Below are positions 35,659 through 45,394 of a stretch of 64,000 nucleotides of DNA, piece after piece (the stretch's first letter is position 1; every line of letters starts with the position of its first letter). Under the pieces are notes generated by a model. The model saw nothing but the letters and a program-made list of their open reading frames with translations, searched no databases and was not told the origin of the DNA. The translations under genes and the position numbers were made by a program. This stretch comes from Arachidicoccus rhizosphaerae (lineage in GTDB: Bacteria; Bacteroidota; Bacteroidia; Chitinophagales; Chitinophagaceae), in contig NZ_FNQY01000006.1 of assembly GCF_900107765.1 (NCBI RefSeq), positions 124,001 through 188,000 on the forward strand, in the 5' to 3' direction.

Positions 35659-37245
35659 ATGCGTAGAATATTTGTGATAGGTTCTGCCATAGCCCTTATA
35701 CTTGCTTTGGCACTTTCATTATTTGTCAGCCACTGGTGGTGGGTATTGTTTGGTCTGTTTGTACTATTAACATTGCAGGGCTATTATGATATGGCGCAAA
35801 AGCGACATTCCATAATGAGAACCTTCCCCCTGGTGGGGCGCTTAAGGTACTGGATGGAAGATATACGTCCCAAAATCTATCAGTATTTTGTAGAATCTGA
35901 TACAGATGGCAAACCCATTAACCGTATTGACCGTTCCAGTATTTATCAAAGAGCAAAACTGGAGACCGATACCATGCCTTTTGGGACGCAGCTGGATGTG
36001 TATGCGGAAGGATATGAGTGGATCATGCATTCTATTAATCCCAAAGACTTTAATAAACTGGATACCAGCCCGCGGGTGACTTTTGGCAATAAAGACTGCT
36101 TAAAGCCTTATGACGGCAGCATTTTTAATGTCTCTGCGATGAGCTACGGATCACTTAGCTCCAATGCCATTGAAGCGCTGAATGGCGGAGCCAAGATCGG
36201 CAATTTTGCTCATAACACCGGGGAAGGAGGCATCAGCCCTTTCCATTTAAAACATGGCGGCGATTTAATCTGGCAGATAGGAACGGGTTATTTTGGCTGC
36301 AGAAATGATGACGGTACTTTTTCAAGGGAGCTTTTTCAGGAAAAATCCAATTATGAGAGCGTCAGAATGATTGAGCTGAAAGTCTCTCAGGGAGCAAAAC
36401 CTGGACATGGCGGTATTCTGCCGGCCTCAAAAAATACCCCGGAAATCGCGAAAATCCGCCATATTAAGCCGGGTACTGTAGTGGCCTCACCGCCATTCCA
36501 CTCCGCCTTTAATACCCCCCGGGAAATGGTGCTCTTTTTAAAGGAGCTAAGAGATTTATCCGGCGGCAAGCCGGTCGGATTTAAATTATGTATAGGCAGA
36601 AAAAGTGAATTCATTGCCATTTGTAAGGCCATGATTGAACTGGATATATATCCTGACTTTATAACCGTGGATGGAGCCGAAGGCGGCACAGGGGCTGCTC
36701 CGCAGGAATTCTCCAATTATGTAGGTGTGCCCCTTTTGGACGGATTGGCCTTTGTTGACAATGTATTGACGGGTCTGGACATACGACATCATATTAAGCT
36801 GATTGCCTCCGGTAAGATTCTTTCCGGCTTTCATATTGTCAGAGCCATCGCACTGGGTGCGGATGCCTGTAATTCTGCCAGGGCCATGATGATGGCGCTG
36901 GGTTGTATCCAGGCTTTGCTGTGCAATACCAACAAATGTCCGACCGGCGTGGCCACTCAGGATCCTGCCTTGGTCGTTGGCCTGGATGTCAATGATAAAA
37001 AATACAGAGTGGCTAATTACCATAAAAGTATGCTCAAGACTTTTGTTGAGCTGATAGGAGCCTGCGGGATTGATCACTATAAGCAACTGACACGCTCTCA
37101 TATATACAGAAGGGTCTTCTTAAATGAAATGCGTTCCTTTGCAGAAATCTATCCGCTGGTACCCAAAGGTTCCATGCTCAGAGGAGAGATTCCGGAAAAA
37201 TACATAGCTGATTTTAAAAATGCACAGATGGATAGCTGGGTATAG
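35659..37245 (+). CDS. FMN-binding glutamate synthase-family protein
   Basis: A 528-residue protein with the FMN-containing central domain of glutamate synthase but no N-terminal glutamine amidotransferase. Two hydrophobic helices at about 4-43 anchor it in the membrane. The FMN barrel shows SAMSYGSLSSNAIEALNGGA, NTGEGG, QGAKPGHGGILP, DFITVDGAEGGTGAAP and the Cys-bearing CNTNKCPTGVATQDP. Such stand-alone membrane forms are common in this phylum; the electron donor and substrate are not established. A strong terminator follows. Confidence 0.9.
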   Translation: MRRIFVIGSAIALILALALSLFVSHWWWVLFGLFVLLTLQGYYDMAQKRHSIMRTFPLVGRLRYWMEDIRPKIYQYFVESDTDGKPINRIDRSSIYQRAKLETDTMPFGTQLDVYAEGYEWIMHSINPKDFNKLDTSPRVTFGNKDCLKPYDGSIFNVSAMSYGSLSSNAIEALNGGAKIGNFAHNTGEGGISPFHLKHGGDLIWQIGTGYFGCRNDDGTFSRELFQEKSNYESVRMIELKVSQGAKPGHGGILPASKNTPEIAKIRHIKPGTVVASPPFHSAFNTPREMVLFLKELRDLSGGKPVGFKLCIGRKSEFIAICKAMIELDIYPDFITVDGAEGGTGAAPQEFSNYVGVPLLDGLAFVDNVLTGLDIRHHIKLIASGKILSGFHIVRAIALGADACNSARAMMMALGCIQALLCNTNKCPTGVATQDPALVVGLDVNDKKYRVANYHKSMLKTFVELIGACGIDHYKQLTRSHIYRRVFLNEMRSFAEIYPLVPKGSMLRGEIPEKYIADFKNAQMDSWV

Positions 37246-37283
37246 TGAATGGCAGCAGGACCGAAAGCTATTATAAAATAATA

Positions 37284-37333
37284 AATGGGATAAGACCAGC
37301 CGGCCGGTGCCGGTCCTGTCTTATCCCATTTTT
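37284..37333. terminator. strong bidirectional terminator between the glutamate synthase-like and DUF983 genes
   Basis: Outer stem AATGGGATAAGAC pairing with GTCTTATCCCATT, plus an inner GCCGG/CCGGT stem, followed by TTTTT on the plus strand and A-rich sequence on the other side. Confidence 0.85.
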
Positions 37334-37440
37334 AGATCTATATCAGGAAAATTAGAAAACTGCTGCTATGATGTTATCTTAACGGATGCGCAAATGCAAA
37401 AACAGATAACAACCAGACCGACTTTTGTAAAATGTATTTT

Positions 37441-37929
37441 TTACCAGCCGTTGGAAAAATCTTTATTCAGCCTTTCGTATTGTTCCGGTTTCTCCAAGCG
37501 CCAGTTTTTATTGTATTTTACATAAAAACTCAGCCAGAAACTTCTGGAAACACGCATAAAATAAGGCTGGAAAATAATCAGTAAAATGGCATTTACCCCG
37601 AACCACCAGAATATATTATTGTCATTAATGTCGAAAGAAATTCCGAAAAATACCTTCCAGGCAATAAAAGTAGCCACAGAGAATGCAACGGTTAATGCAT
37701 AGGCCACATAGCTGGTTCCGTAATAAAATCCTACTTCTAATTCAGTGGGCTGTCCGCAGACTGAACATTTTTCGTTCATACGCATGAACTTACTATTCTT
37801 TAAAGCGTATGTATTATTTGTCTCAAACAGATCCCCTCTACGGCATCTTGGACATTTACACTTAAGCGCACTGATGAAGTAATTGGGCGCTTTGTCTTCT
37901 CCTGCTGGATGTTGATGATCCGCTTCCAT
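37441..37929 (-). CDS. DUF983-family membrane protein
   Basis: A 162-residue protein with two CxxC pairs in the N-terminal cytoplasmic part (CKCPRCRRGDLF, about 24-35; CSVCGQPTELEVGFYYG, about 54-70) that look like a small zinc site, followed by two membrane helices (about 75-100 and 110-130). This is the usual DUF983 layout of Bacteroidota. Function is unknown. Confidence 0.92.
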   Translation of the reverse strand: MEADHQHPAGEDKAPNYFISALKCKCPRCRRGDLFETNNTYALKNSKFMRMNEKCSVCGQPTELEVGFYYGTSYVAYALTVAFSVATFIAWKVFFGISFDINDNNIFWWFGVNAILLIIFQPYFMRVSRSFWLSFYVKYNKNWRLEKPEQYERLNKDFSNGW

Positions 37930-38076
37930 AGTACTTTTAGATTTTGTTCTGCAAAATTACCAAATTAAAGGATTCCGTACATGATTTAATGTCAAAAAAA
38001 GACATTTTTGTCTTTTTTTAAGAAACGACTAGTTGTTCACTTTGCAACAATAATGGCAGGTTTGCGCAATAACATT

Positions 38077-38084
38077 TACTTTTG
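38077..38084 (+). promoter_or_regulatory. -7 promoter element (TACTTTTG)
   Basis: An exact TAnnTTTG ending 12 bases before the deoxynucleoside kinase ATG, implying a very short leader. No matching -33 TTG is seen. Confidence 0.4.
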
Positions 38085-38096
38085 CCTACTGATTAC

Positions 38097-38726
38097 ATGA
38101 ACTACAGACTGATAACCATAGAAGGAAACATCGGAGCGGGTAAGACGACTTTGTCTACACTGCTGGCCAAGCAGTTAGATGCCCGTTTGGTATTGGAAGA
38201 GTTTTCCGACAACCCGTTTTTACCTAAATTTTATGCCGATCCCGATCGTTATGGTTTTCCCCTGGAGCTTTTCTTTATGGCAGAGAGATTCAAGCAGTTA
38301 AATGCATTACTGGAACCTGATATGTTCCATCAGGTAACCGTCTCTGATTATCTTTTCATTAAGTGCCTGTTATTTGCCAAAGTCACCCTGGCGGAACAGG
38401 AGTACCAATTATATAAAAGATTATTTGATATTATTCATCAGCAACTCATTTATCCGGACATCCTTATTTACCTGCAGGCCCCGGTGGCTAAACTACAGTC
38501 CAATATCCATAAAAGGAACCGCAGTTATGAACAGCAGATCCCGGATGAATATTTGAACTCCATTCAGCAGTCTTATTTAAGTTATATTCAGCAAAGAAGT
38601 GGCATTACCCTGATGGTGGATGCCTCCAATGCTAATTTTCTGGAAGATCCAAGGCACTTACAGGTGATTTTGGAGGCACTCGAAAAGGATTATACCCAGG
38701 GAATACACCGACTTAGTCTTCCCTAA
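38097..38726 (+). CDS. deoxynucleoside kinase
   Basis: A 209-residue P-loop kinase that phosphorylates deoxynucleosides for salvage. The P-loop GNIGAGKTT is at residues 10-18, followed by EEFSDNPFLPKFYADPDRYG, MAERFKQL, the DYLF segment (the family's DR[S/Y]-like position) and the lid region HKRNRSYEQQIPDEYL. The ATG at 38097 is used because the TTG at 38082 overlaps the -7 element. In Bacteroidota this gene is often linked to folK, but not here. Confidence 0.9.
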   Translation: MNYRLITIEGNIGAGKTTLSTLLAKQLDARLVLEEFSDNPFLPKFYADPDRYGFPLELFFMAERFKQLNALLEPDMFHQVTVSDYLFIKCLLFAKVTLAEQEYQLYKRLFDIIHQQLIYPDILIYLQAPVAKLQSNIHKRNRSYEQQIPDEYLNSIQQSYLSYIQQRSGITLMVDASNANFLEDPRHLQVILEALEKDYTQGIHRLSLP

Positions 38727-38750
38727 ATTATTGATAGCAATACTAATTAT

Positions 38751-40076
38751 ATGGCAAACAACACGTCGTCTGGCGGATTTTTCCAAAAAAACCCCGTACT
38801 TAAAAACCGGGAATTTATCTGTTTTCTTATTTTCCGCTTTGGAATCTATTTTGCACTTAATCTGCAATCCACGGCCATTTACTATTGGGTATACCATTTA
38901 ACGGGCAGCAACCTTAAAATGGGATTAATCGGCCTTGCGGAAGTCATTCCCGCCATCGTTTTTTCTATGTTTTCCGGTCATTTTGTGGATCTGCATGAAA
39001 AAAAGAAAATGCTGCTGACTTGCCTGATCGGCTATGTATTTTTAGGAGGCGGTTTGTTTTTCCTTTCCACCGGGTTCTCTTTAAACAGGCTGGGTCTGGA
39101 CTGGACGCTGAACCTCATTTTTGCCCTGATATTTTTTGGCGGAGTGCTCAGAGCCTTTATCAGTCCTGCGGCCTTTGCCCTTTTAGGACAGCTTACACCC
39201 AGAGAACATTATCCGAATGCGACCAGCTGGAGCTCCATGGCTTTTAAAGTGGGTTCCGTGGTAGGACCCCTTTCCTTTGGTGCTATTAATGCCATTATGG
39301 GCCTTATGTCCGGCAATCCCGTGGATATGGTCCGGACTTCCGGCAGCGTAACGGCCATTGAGGGCGTAACGGGCTCCATGTTTTTGATTTTTGCCATGGA
39401 AGCACTGCTATTGATTCCGGTGTGTATCATTAAGGCCAAACCCATTCTTAAAAAGGCCAAAGAGCCGGTGATGCAAAGTTTGTCGCTGGGCGTTAAGTTT
39501 ATAATGAAAACACCCGCACTGCTGGGTGCGCAGGCGCTGGACATGTTTACCGTATTATTCGGGGGGGCCGTTGCATTACTGCCGGCCTTTGTAGAGATTC
39601 ACCGGATGACGGAAACGGAATACGGTTTTTTACGGGCAGCTCCGGGAATAGGTTCCATTCTTACTTTGATATTGCTGGCCTATCTGCCCTTAAATACCAA
39701 TCCAGGTAAAAAACTGCTGTGGTGTTGTGCGGGATTTGGACTCTCTATCATTGTATTTGGTTTCTCCAGGGATATTTATCTGGCCTCTGTGGCACTGATT
39801 GCATCAGGCATGTTTGACGCTGTAAGTGTGGTGGTCAGGGGTACCATTTTGCAGTTGGTAACACCTGATGAAATGAGAGGCCGCGTCGCAGCAGTGAATA
39901 CGATGTTTGTCAGTTCATCCAATGAACTGGGAGATTTTGAAAGCGGGGTGATGGCACACTGGCTGGGTACTATCCGGGCGATTATCGTCGGCGGATGCCT
40001 GACACTGGGCGTCGTCGGTCTAATCTCAGCCCGGGCAAAAGAACTCAGGCGCTTTGATTATAAAAAATATTCTTAG
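38751..40076 (+). CDS. MFS transporter (MFS_3/EntS-like)
   Basis: A 441-residue major facilitator with about 12 hydrophobic helices. The motif GHFVDLHEKKKMLL between helices 2 and 3 matches the MFS loop, and LFGGAVALLPAF begins the second half. The N-terminal FRFGIYFALNLQSTAIYYWVYHLTGSNL resembles MFS_3 exporters such as the enterobactin exporter EntS. The substrate is unknown. It starts 24 bases after the kinase stop, likely in the same transcript, and is closed by a strong hairpin at 40182. Confidence 0.85.
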   Translation: MANNTSSGGFFQKNPVLKNREFICFLIFRFGIYFALNLQSTAIYYWVYHLTGSNLKMGLIGLAEVIPAIVFSMFSGHFVDLHEKKKMLLTCLIGYVFLGGGLFFLSTGFSLNRLGLDWTLNLIFALIFFGGVLRAFISPAAFALLGQLTPREHYPNATSWSSMAFKVGSVVGPLSFGAINAIMGLMSGNPVDMVRTSGSVTAIEGVTGSMFLIFAMEALLLIPVCIIKAKPILKKAKEPVMQSLSLGVKFIMKTPALLGAQALDMFTVLFGGAVALLPAFVEIHRMTETEYGFLRAAPGIGSILTLILLAYLPLNTNPGKKLLWCCAGFGLSIIVFGFSRDIYLASVALIASGMFDAVSVVVRGTILQLVTPDEMRGRVAAVNTMFVSSSNELGDFESGVMAHWLGTIRAIIVGGCLTLGVVGLISARAKELRRFDYKKYS

Positions 40077-40181
40077 GTTATGGGGGTTTTCCATTAACCG
40101 GGTTATAAATGTAAACCTGTAATATAAGCTGATTGGCTTATAATACAACAGATATAAAAGTTTGACCCTTAATTTTAAGAT

Positions 40182-40216
40182 TAAGAAGGCCCGGGCAAAA
40201 TACCCGGGCCTTCTTA
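40182..40216. terminator. strong hairpin terminator after the MFS gene
   Basis: A perfect 13-bp stem (AAGAAGGCCCGGG pairing with CCCGGGCCTTCTT), extended by one T-A pair, with a 7-base loop. T-rich sequence flanks it on both strands. It lies inside the longest open frame of the next gene, which argues that the gene starts further down. Confidence 0.75.
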
Positions 40217-40287
40217 GCGTTATTAATTACGAATCAATATTATTTGGTATTTTTATTTATAGACAGAAACTAAATTATCCTGCTCCA

Positions 40288-42846
40288 GTGACTCAAAAGA
40301 CCCCCCAAAGCTCCAAGGCGACATCCCGGCAACTTTCGGTGATTTTTGTTTTTATGTTCAGTATCCTGCCGGGTTTGATAGGCATCTGGGGATCCGCCTG
40401 CGCCCAGACAGGCAAACAGGTGAGTTACAAAGGGGTGGTGGTAAGTCAGGCACATGAGCCCCTTGAAAATACGTATATCTCTATCGTCGGACAGCAGACC
40501 GGAACCCATAGCAATGCTTCGGGCGTCTTTGATCTGGAGATTCCGGCACAGGTCCCCGTCAGGGTTCAGTTTAAGGCGCCGGGATATGTTACAATAGAAA
40601 AAGTCGTCTTCAGAGATCAGGTTTCCGAAAGCCTGGATACCGTTATGCTTACACAGGCGAAGTCTTCTTTGGAAGACGTAACGGTTACTGCCGACAAAAA
40701 AAGGGAAGAGGCGGGGCTGATAGCCGTAGATGCAAATCAGGCAAGGGTCAACCCTTCGGCCGTGGGCGGCATTGAAGGGCTGCTGAAAACTTTTGTCGGC
40801 AGCAATAATGAACTGACCTCTCAGTACGCTGTCAGAGGCGGTAACTATGATGAGAACCTGGTCTATGTAAATGGTTTTGAAATTTACAGGCCCTTTCTGG
40901 TCAGTTCCGGACAGCAGGAGGGGCTGAGCTTTATCAATGCTGACCTGACGGAAAATGTACGGTTTTATACGGGCGGATTTCAGGCCAAATACGGCGATAA
41001 GCTGAGCTCGGTTCTGGATGTGGCCTATCAGAATCCCGAGCGAGGTGGCGGGTCTGCCTATCTGAGCCTGCTGGAGCAGGGGCTGAGCCTGAAAGGTATT
41101 TCTGATAATAAGAAGTTCTCCTATTTAATAGGGTTACGCAATAAGACCAACCGCAATGTGGTAAAGAGTCAGGCAACCACCGGCAATTATATTCCCTCAT
41201 CCGCTGATCTGCAAGGATTATTTGTATACCGGTTCAGCCCTAAGTTTCGTATGGAGCTGTTGGGTGATTATAATAAAACGAAATTTTTATTTTATCCTGA
41301 GCAGACTAAACTGACGGCCAGCGTCTTCTCTCCCTACTATGTAGCGAATTATGGGGTAAATATCGATTTTGAGGGAAGTGAAAAGGATAAGTACAGTACC
41401 GGCTTTGCCGGTCTGACGGCAGTTGTAAATCCCAATGACCATACGGAGCTTAAATTTATGGCCAGTTATTATCAGGATAAGGAAAAGCAGGAGCAGGATA
41501 TTACGGGAGCCTATGAGTTCGGAGAGCGGGACGAAAACGGCAATATAATCGATGACCCGGATAATCTGTTGGGGGTCGGTGTCAATCAGAGCTATGCCAG
41601 AAATAATCTCCGTATCCAGGTAATGAGTCTGCAGCACCAGGGAAGCCTGAAACAAGGGGTACATTTTATCCAGTGGGGGGCCGCCTTGCAAAGACAGGAA
41701 ATTGACAGCCGGATCAATCAGTGGAATTACAGTGATTCAGCCGGTTATAGCCTTCCGGTTGGCGGAGATCAGCTGCAGCTCAGTCAGTATATGCGTAGCC
41801 GGGATCAGTTTGCCATTCAGCGGATATCCGGTTACCTGCAGGATAACCTGCGTCTGGGGCATAAAAGCGATTATACCCTCCAGTACGGGGTCAGGGCTAA
41901 TTACAATGATTTAAATCAGGAGCTGTTAATTTCTCCAAGAGCCGGATTTTCCTTTAAACCGGGTGGCTGGAAAAGGGATGTGATATTCAAAGCCTCTGCC
42001 GGCATGTACCAGCAACCGGCTTTTTACAGAGAAATGGTGACCCTGGATGGCAGCCTGAACAAAGCTATAAAAGCGCAAAAGAGTATGCAGGGCGTCATCG
42101 GCCTGGATTATCAGATGCAATTATTTAACCGGCCGGCAAGAATCACTTCAGAGCTGTATTATAAACATCTCTATGACGTGATTCCTTATGATATCGATAA
42201 TGTCCGGATTCAGTATTATGGTCAAAATAACGCCAAGGCCTATGTCTTTGGATGGGAGAGCCGTCTTTTTACCCAGTTTGTAAAAGGCGCTGACAGTTGG
42301 CTGAGCCTGGGTGTTATGCAGGCAAGGGAAAAAATTGACGGACTCAGCTATCAGAACTATTACAATCAGCTGGGAGAATTAATTACAGCCGCTAGTGAAG
42401 ATAAGGTGGCGACTGACTCCACCACGCAAAGTGTCGGCTGGCTTAGACGGCCCTCAGACCGGCTGATTACTTTTGGTATGTTTTTCCAGGATTATTTATC
42501 GACCAATAAGAATGTCAAAGTTTATCTGAATACCATTTACGGGACGAATCTGCCCTTTAATATCCCGGGGAGCACCCGTTACCGTAATGCGCTTGAGATT
42601 CCTGCTTATTTAAGAATGGATATTGGCTTTAGCGCGCTTTTGCTGGATGGCAGCAAACAGCGTAAAAAACATGCGCCTTTTAAGGGCGTAAAAGATATCT
42701 GGGCCAGCTTTGAAATCTTTAATCTTATCAACCGGGATAATACGATCAGCTATATGCTGCTGAAGGATTTTAATAATGATACTTATGCGTTGCCCAACCG
42801 CCTGACTCCGAGGCTGGTTAATTTTAAAATAGCGGTAGACTGGTAA
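40288..42846 (+). CDS. TonB-dependent receptor with carboxypeptidase-like N-terminal domain
   Basis: An outer-membrane receptor of about 850 residues. After the signal peptide (cleavage near GSACAQ) comes a CarboxypepD_reg-like domain (YKGVVVSQAHEPLENTYISI), a plug domain (SQYAVRGGNYDENLVYVNGF, GGFQAKYGDKLSSVLDVAYQ) and a barrel ending in VNFKIAVDW. There is no SusD partner, so it is a classical TonB receptor rather than SusC. The start is uncertain: GTG 40288 gives a charged n-region (MTQKTPQSSKATSRQ) before the hydrophobic core, ATG 40354 gives none, and a TTG at 40162 would read through the terminator hairpin. Ligand unknown. Confidence 0.85.
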   Translation: MTQKTPQSSKATSRQLSVIFVFMFSILPGLIGIWGSACAQTGKQVSYKGVVVSQAHEPLENTYISIVGQQTGTHSNASGVFDLEIPAQVPVRVQFKAPGYVTIEKVVFRDQVSESLDTVMLTQAKSSLEDVTVTADKKREEAGLIAVDANQARVNPSAVGGIEGLLKTFVGSNNELTSQYAVRGGNYDENLVYVNGFEIYRPFLVSSGQQEGLSFINADLTENVRFYTGGFQAKYGDKLSSVLDVAYQNPERGGGSAYLSLLEQGLSLKGISDNKKFSYLIGLRNKTNRNVVKSQATTGNYIPSSADLQGLFVYRFSPKFRMELLGDYNKTKFLFYPEQTKLTASVFSPYYVANYGVNIDFEGSEKDKYSTGFAGLTAVVNPNDHTELKFMASYYQDKEKQEQDITGAYEFGERDENGNIIDDPDNLLGVGVNQSYARNNLRIQVMSLQHQGSLKQGVHFIQWGAALQRQEIDSRINQWNYSDSAGYSLPVGGDQLQLSQYMRSRDQFAIQRISGYLQDNLRLGHKSDYTLQYGVRANYNDLNQELLISPRAGFSFKPGGWKRDVIFKASAGMYQQPAFYREMVTLDGSLNKAIKAQKSMQGVIGLDYQMQLFNRPARITSELYYKHLYDVIPYDIDNVRIQYYGQNNAKAYVFGWESRLFTQFVKGADSWLSLGVMQAREKIDGLSYQNYYNQLGELITAASEDKVATDSTTQSVGWLRRPSDRLITFGMFFQDYLSTNKNVKVYLNTIYGTNLPFNIPGSTRYRNALEIPAYLRMDIGFSALLLDGSKQRKKHAPFKGVKDIWASFEIFNLINRDNTISYMLLKDFNNDTYALPNRLTPRLVNFKIAVDW

Positions 42847-42874
42847 GCGGGAAATCATGAGTTGATGCAACTCT

Positions 42875-43522
42875 TTATTGAACGTCCATCGGAATGCCTT
42901 TAAAGATATAGCCTTTCTGTGTAAAATAGGCTAAGGTAGCCGGCAGGGCTGCCTGCATCCTTTCCCAGGCCTTTGTGCTGTCATGAAATACGATAATAGA
43001 GCCGGGTTGGCTGTATTTTTGAACGTTGCGGATACATTTTTCTGCTGTGATATGAATGTCAAAATCACCACTTAACAGATCCCACATCACAACACGCGTT
43101 TCCGGCATGGCTGCCAGCAGAGCATTTTGTTGTTTGCTGCGCATTCTGCCATAGGGAGGCCTGAATAAGGGGGAGTCAATCAGCTTTGCTGCTTTGCGGA
43201 TATCATCAATATAATCCTCGGTGGAAGATTTCCATCCGTTCAGATGGTTGAAACTATGGTTGCCCACACTATGGCCATCTGAAAGTATCTGCTGATAGAT
43301 CGCCGGATATTGCTGCACATTTTTACCCAGACAGAAAAAAGTGGCTTTTGCATTAAAGGCTTTTAGTGTTTTTAAAGCAAAGGGAGTCGCCTCGGGATGC
43401 GGTCCGTCATCAAAACTCAGGTAAAGCACCTTTTTGTTTTCTCCGGCAAAGACGGCCGGAAGCTTCCAGAGTCTGCCGGGATAAAAAAGCTTAAATAGAA
43501 AATTGGACTTTATCAGGTACAA
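42875..43522 (-). CDS. polysaccharide deacetylase (NodB homology domain)
   Basis: A 215-residue carbohydrate esterase 4 protein that removes N- or O-acetyl groups from polysaccharides such as chitin oligomers or peptidoglycan. Motifs: SFDDGPHPEATP (catalytic Asp38, metal Asp39), HSVGNHSFNHL (metal His90 and His94), LFRPPYGRMRS, WDLLSGDFD and IVFHDS. The length is that of a bare NodB domain. It is convergent with the TonB receptor gene. Confidence 0.92.
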   Translation of the reverse strand: MYLIKSNFLFKLFYPGRLWKLPAVFAGENKKVLYLSFDDGPHPEATPFALKTLKAFNAKATFFCLGKNVQQYPAIYQQILSDGHSVGNHSFNHLNGWKSSTEDYIDDIRKAAKLIDSPLFRPPYGRMRSKQQNALLAAMPETRVVMWDLLSGDFDIHITAEKCIRNVQKYSQPGSIIVFHDSTKAWERMQAALPATLAYFTQKGYIFKGIPMDVQ

Positions 43523-43626
43523 GGAAATTGTTTTAGTCGGTTATTTTAAATACAACGAACAGGCTGCTGTAAAATTAAAGCTTAATCCTTAAATGAAAAA
43601 AAGAGCCCTTAAAGGGCAACAGTAAA

Positions 43627-43674
43627 TTAAAAAGCAAGGGCCATTTCGGCCCTGTTACCGGGATGGCCCTTGCT
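43627..43674 (-). terminator. terminator after the alpha-L-fucosidase gene
   Basis: Read on the minus strand, a perfect 12-bp stem (AGCAAGGGCCAT pairing with ATGGCCCTTGCT) is followed by TTTTTTAATTT. It lies 47 bases downstream of the fucosidase stop. Confidence 0.8.
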
Positions 43675-43720
43675 GATGGTGTAAGTCCCCCGGAACTAAG
43701 GGACGCTTGAATGTATAGGT

Positions 43721-45061
43721 TTATTCCACTTCCAGGACGATAACCGCATCGGGGTCTGCGGCACTTACCGGAGGTGTGTGAAAGCTCAGGGTGCCATTGT
43801 TTAACTGAACACTAACCGGTGTCTTATCCTTTAAGAGGTAGGCCGAGCGGATTTTCTTATGCGGGAAATCTGCCAGCGTTACGGGCGACGGCTCAGTATG
43901 TAGCACATGCAAAAATACTTTGCCTGCTTTTTGGGTAATGCCACCCCACTTTTGCAGTCCTATATAACCGCCTCTGGTGCCATAAATGCTCTGGCCATAG
44001 GTTTTTATCCAGGTGCCCATACTGTCAAGCGCCTGATTGAAAGGTTCTGAGAACAGGCCGTTTGGCATGGGGCCGATGTTCATCAGCAAATTCGCATTAC
44101 TGCAGGCAGCACCGGAGAGCAGGCGGACAAACTCCGCCAGGGTTTTATAGTGATCGTCTTTGAGGGTAAAACCCCAGGAGTCATTTAATGTGGCACAGGT
44201 CTCCAGCGGCAGCGGGGAGACTTTCTGGAAACTCAGCCCGTGGGCATTCTGCCCTGGAATATCTCTTTCAAACATCTGAAAGTCTTCGCCCGGAATCGGG
44301 GTCATGTGATGGTTATTGCCTACCAGGCAGTCTGGTTGTAACTGGTGGATCAGCGTGTACAGCTCCTGTATATGCCAGTCTACAAAAGTAGTATCCTTAC
44401 GGTCCTTGCTTTCTTCCGGCATCTGATCCCAGTAGCCGTCAAACCAGATACCGCTGACTTTGCCATAATGAGTCAGTAGTTCGGTCAGCTGGTTTTTCAT
44501 AAACTGAATATAATCCTGCCAGTTACCTTTTTCTGTTCTGCCGGTTCCTTTTCCGGTTCTTCCGGTCCAGTATGAATAATCACTGCGGCGCCAGTCCAGC
44601 AGTGAGTAATAGAAGAATATTTTAAGCCCCTGTTTATGACACTCATCGGCAATTTCTTTGACGATGTCTTGGTGATAAGGGGTATGCATGATATTAAAGT
44701 CGGAATATTTTGTATCCCACATGCTGAAGCCGTCATGATGGCGTGTCACTAAAGTGATATAAGTCATGCCGGCGGCCTTGGCCCTGGCCACCCAGTCATG
44801 GGCATTGAAGGCAACGGGATTAAAAAATCCTTCCAGTTTATCATAATCCTTGATGGGGATATTTTGCTGGTTCATCACCCATTCTCCATCACCCAGGATG
44901 CTGTAAAGCCCCCAGTGGATAAACATGCCAAACTTGTTGTCCTGAAACCAGTTTCTGGCCTCCAGATTGGACTGAGCCGGTGTATAGGGTTTAAACTGTG
45001 CAAATCCTGTTGAGCAAAAAAGCCCCGAGATCATTATAAGGAGTATCAAAAATTTTTTCAT
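43721..45061 (-). CDS. GH29 alpha-L-fucosidase, exported
   Basis: A 446-residue glycosidase that releases L-fucose from glycans. Signal peptide to about residue 21 (STGFAQ). The GH29 barrel shows KFGMFIHWGLYS (43-54), TLVTRHHDGFSMWDTKYSD (103-121), GIWFDGYWD with nucleophile Asp208, and NNHHMTPIPGED. A small C-terminal beta domain follows. The loop YWTGRTGKGTGRTEKGNW contains a short internal repeat that is unusual. The general acid is not placed with confidence. It is a single-gene unit with a promoter candidate at 45120. Confidence 0.93.
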   Translation of the reverse strand: MKKFLILLIMISGLFCSTGFAQFKPYTPAQSNLEARNWFQDNKFGMFIHWGLYSILGDGEWVMNQQNIPIKDYDKLEGFFNPVAFNAHDWVARAKAAGMTYITLVTRHHDGFSMWDTKYSDFNIMHTPYHQDIVKEIADECHKQGLKIFFYYSLLDWRRSDYSYWTGRTGKGTGRTEKGNWQDYIQFMKNQLTELLTHYGKVSGIWFDGYWDQMPEESKDRKDTTFVDWHIQELYTLIHQLQPDCLVGNNHHMTPIPGEDFQMFERDIPGQNAHGLSFQKVSPLPLETCATLNDSWGFTLKDDHYKTLAEFVRLLSGAACSNANLLMNIGPMPNGLFSEPFNQALDSMGTWIKTYGQSIYGTRGGYIGLQKWGGITQKAGKVFLHVLHTEPSPVTLADFPHKKIRSAYLLKDKTPVSVQLNNGTLSFHTPPVSAADPDAVIVLEVE

Positions 45062-45394
45062 GGTGGATTAGATCTTTATTGACTAATAAGGATAAAACTA
45101 TTCTTTATTAAAGAATACACAAATATAATTTGTTTTGAAATATATTTGTTTCCAGGCGGCATCTATTGTAAAGTGGATTTTGGCGGTTACGGCCATGAAA
45201 ACGCGAAAAACAACCGGCAACTATCTTTTGGAAACGCTAAAGAATATTTTTTCAAAAATGAATAATTGAATGTACACTTAACCTTTACCCGATTTAAAGG
45301 AAAAGGAGTCAATAGTAAACCTGCAGAGGGTTCGCTAATTTACTGGCTTTTAAATATTTGACAAATTTTTCCTTATCAGCTACCTACTTTGCGC
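45062..45394. other. 333-base intergenic region
   Basis: It carries the fucosidase promoter region at its left end. The rest, from about 45160 to 45394, shows no gene, tRNA or strong hairpin that I can support. Confidence 0.5.
45120..45127 (-). promoter_or_regulatory. -7 promoter element (TATATTTG) of the fucosidase gene
   Basis: An exact TAnnTTTG on the minus strand, 58 bases before the ATG. A matching -33 TTG is not evident. Confidence 0.4.

Noticed and set aside
40162-40287. N-terminal extension of the TonB receptor from a TTG codon
   Set aside because: It would encode through a perfect 13-bp terminator hairpin and put about 40 residues before the signal peptide.
41287-41691. 134-codon antisense frame inside the TonB receptor gene
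   Set aside because: Shadow of a strongly supported coding region in a GC-richer gene; no domain seen.
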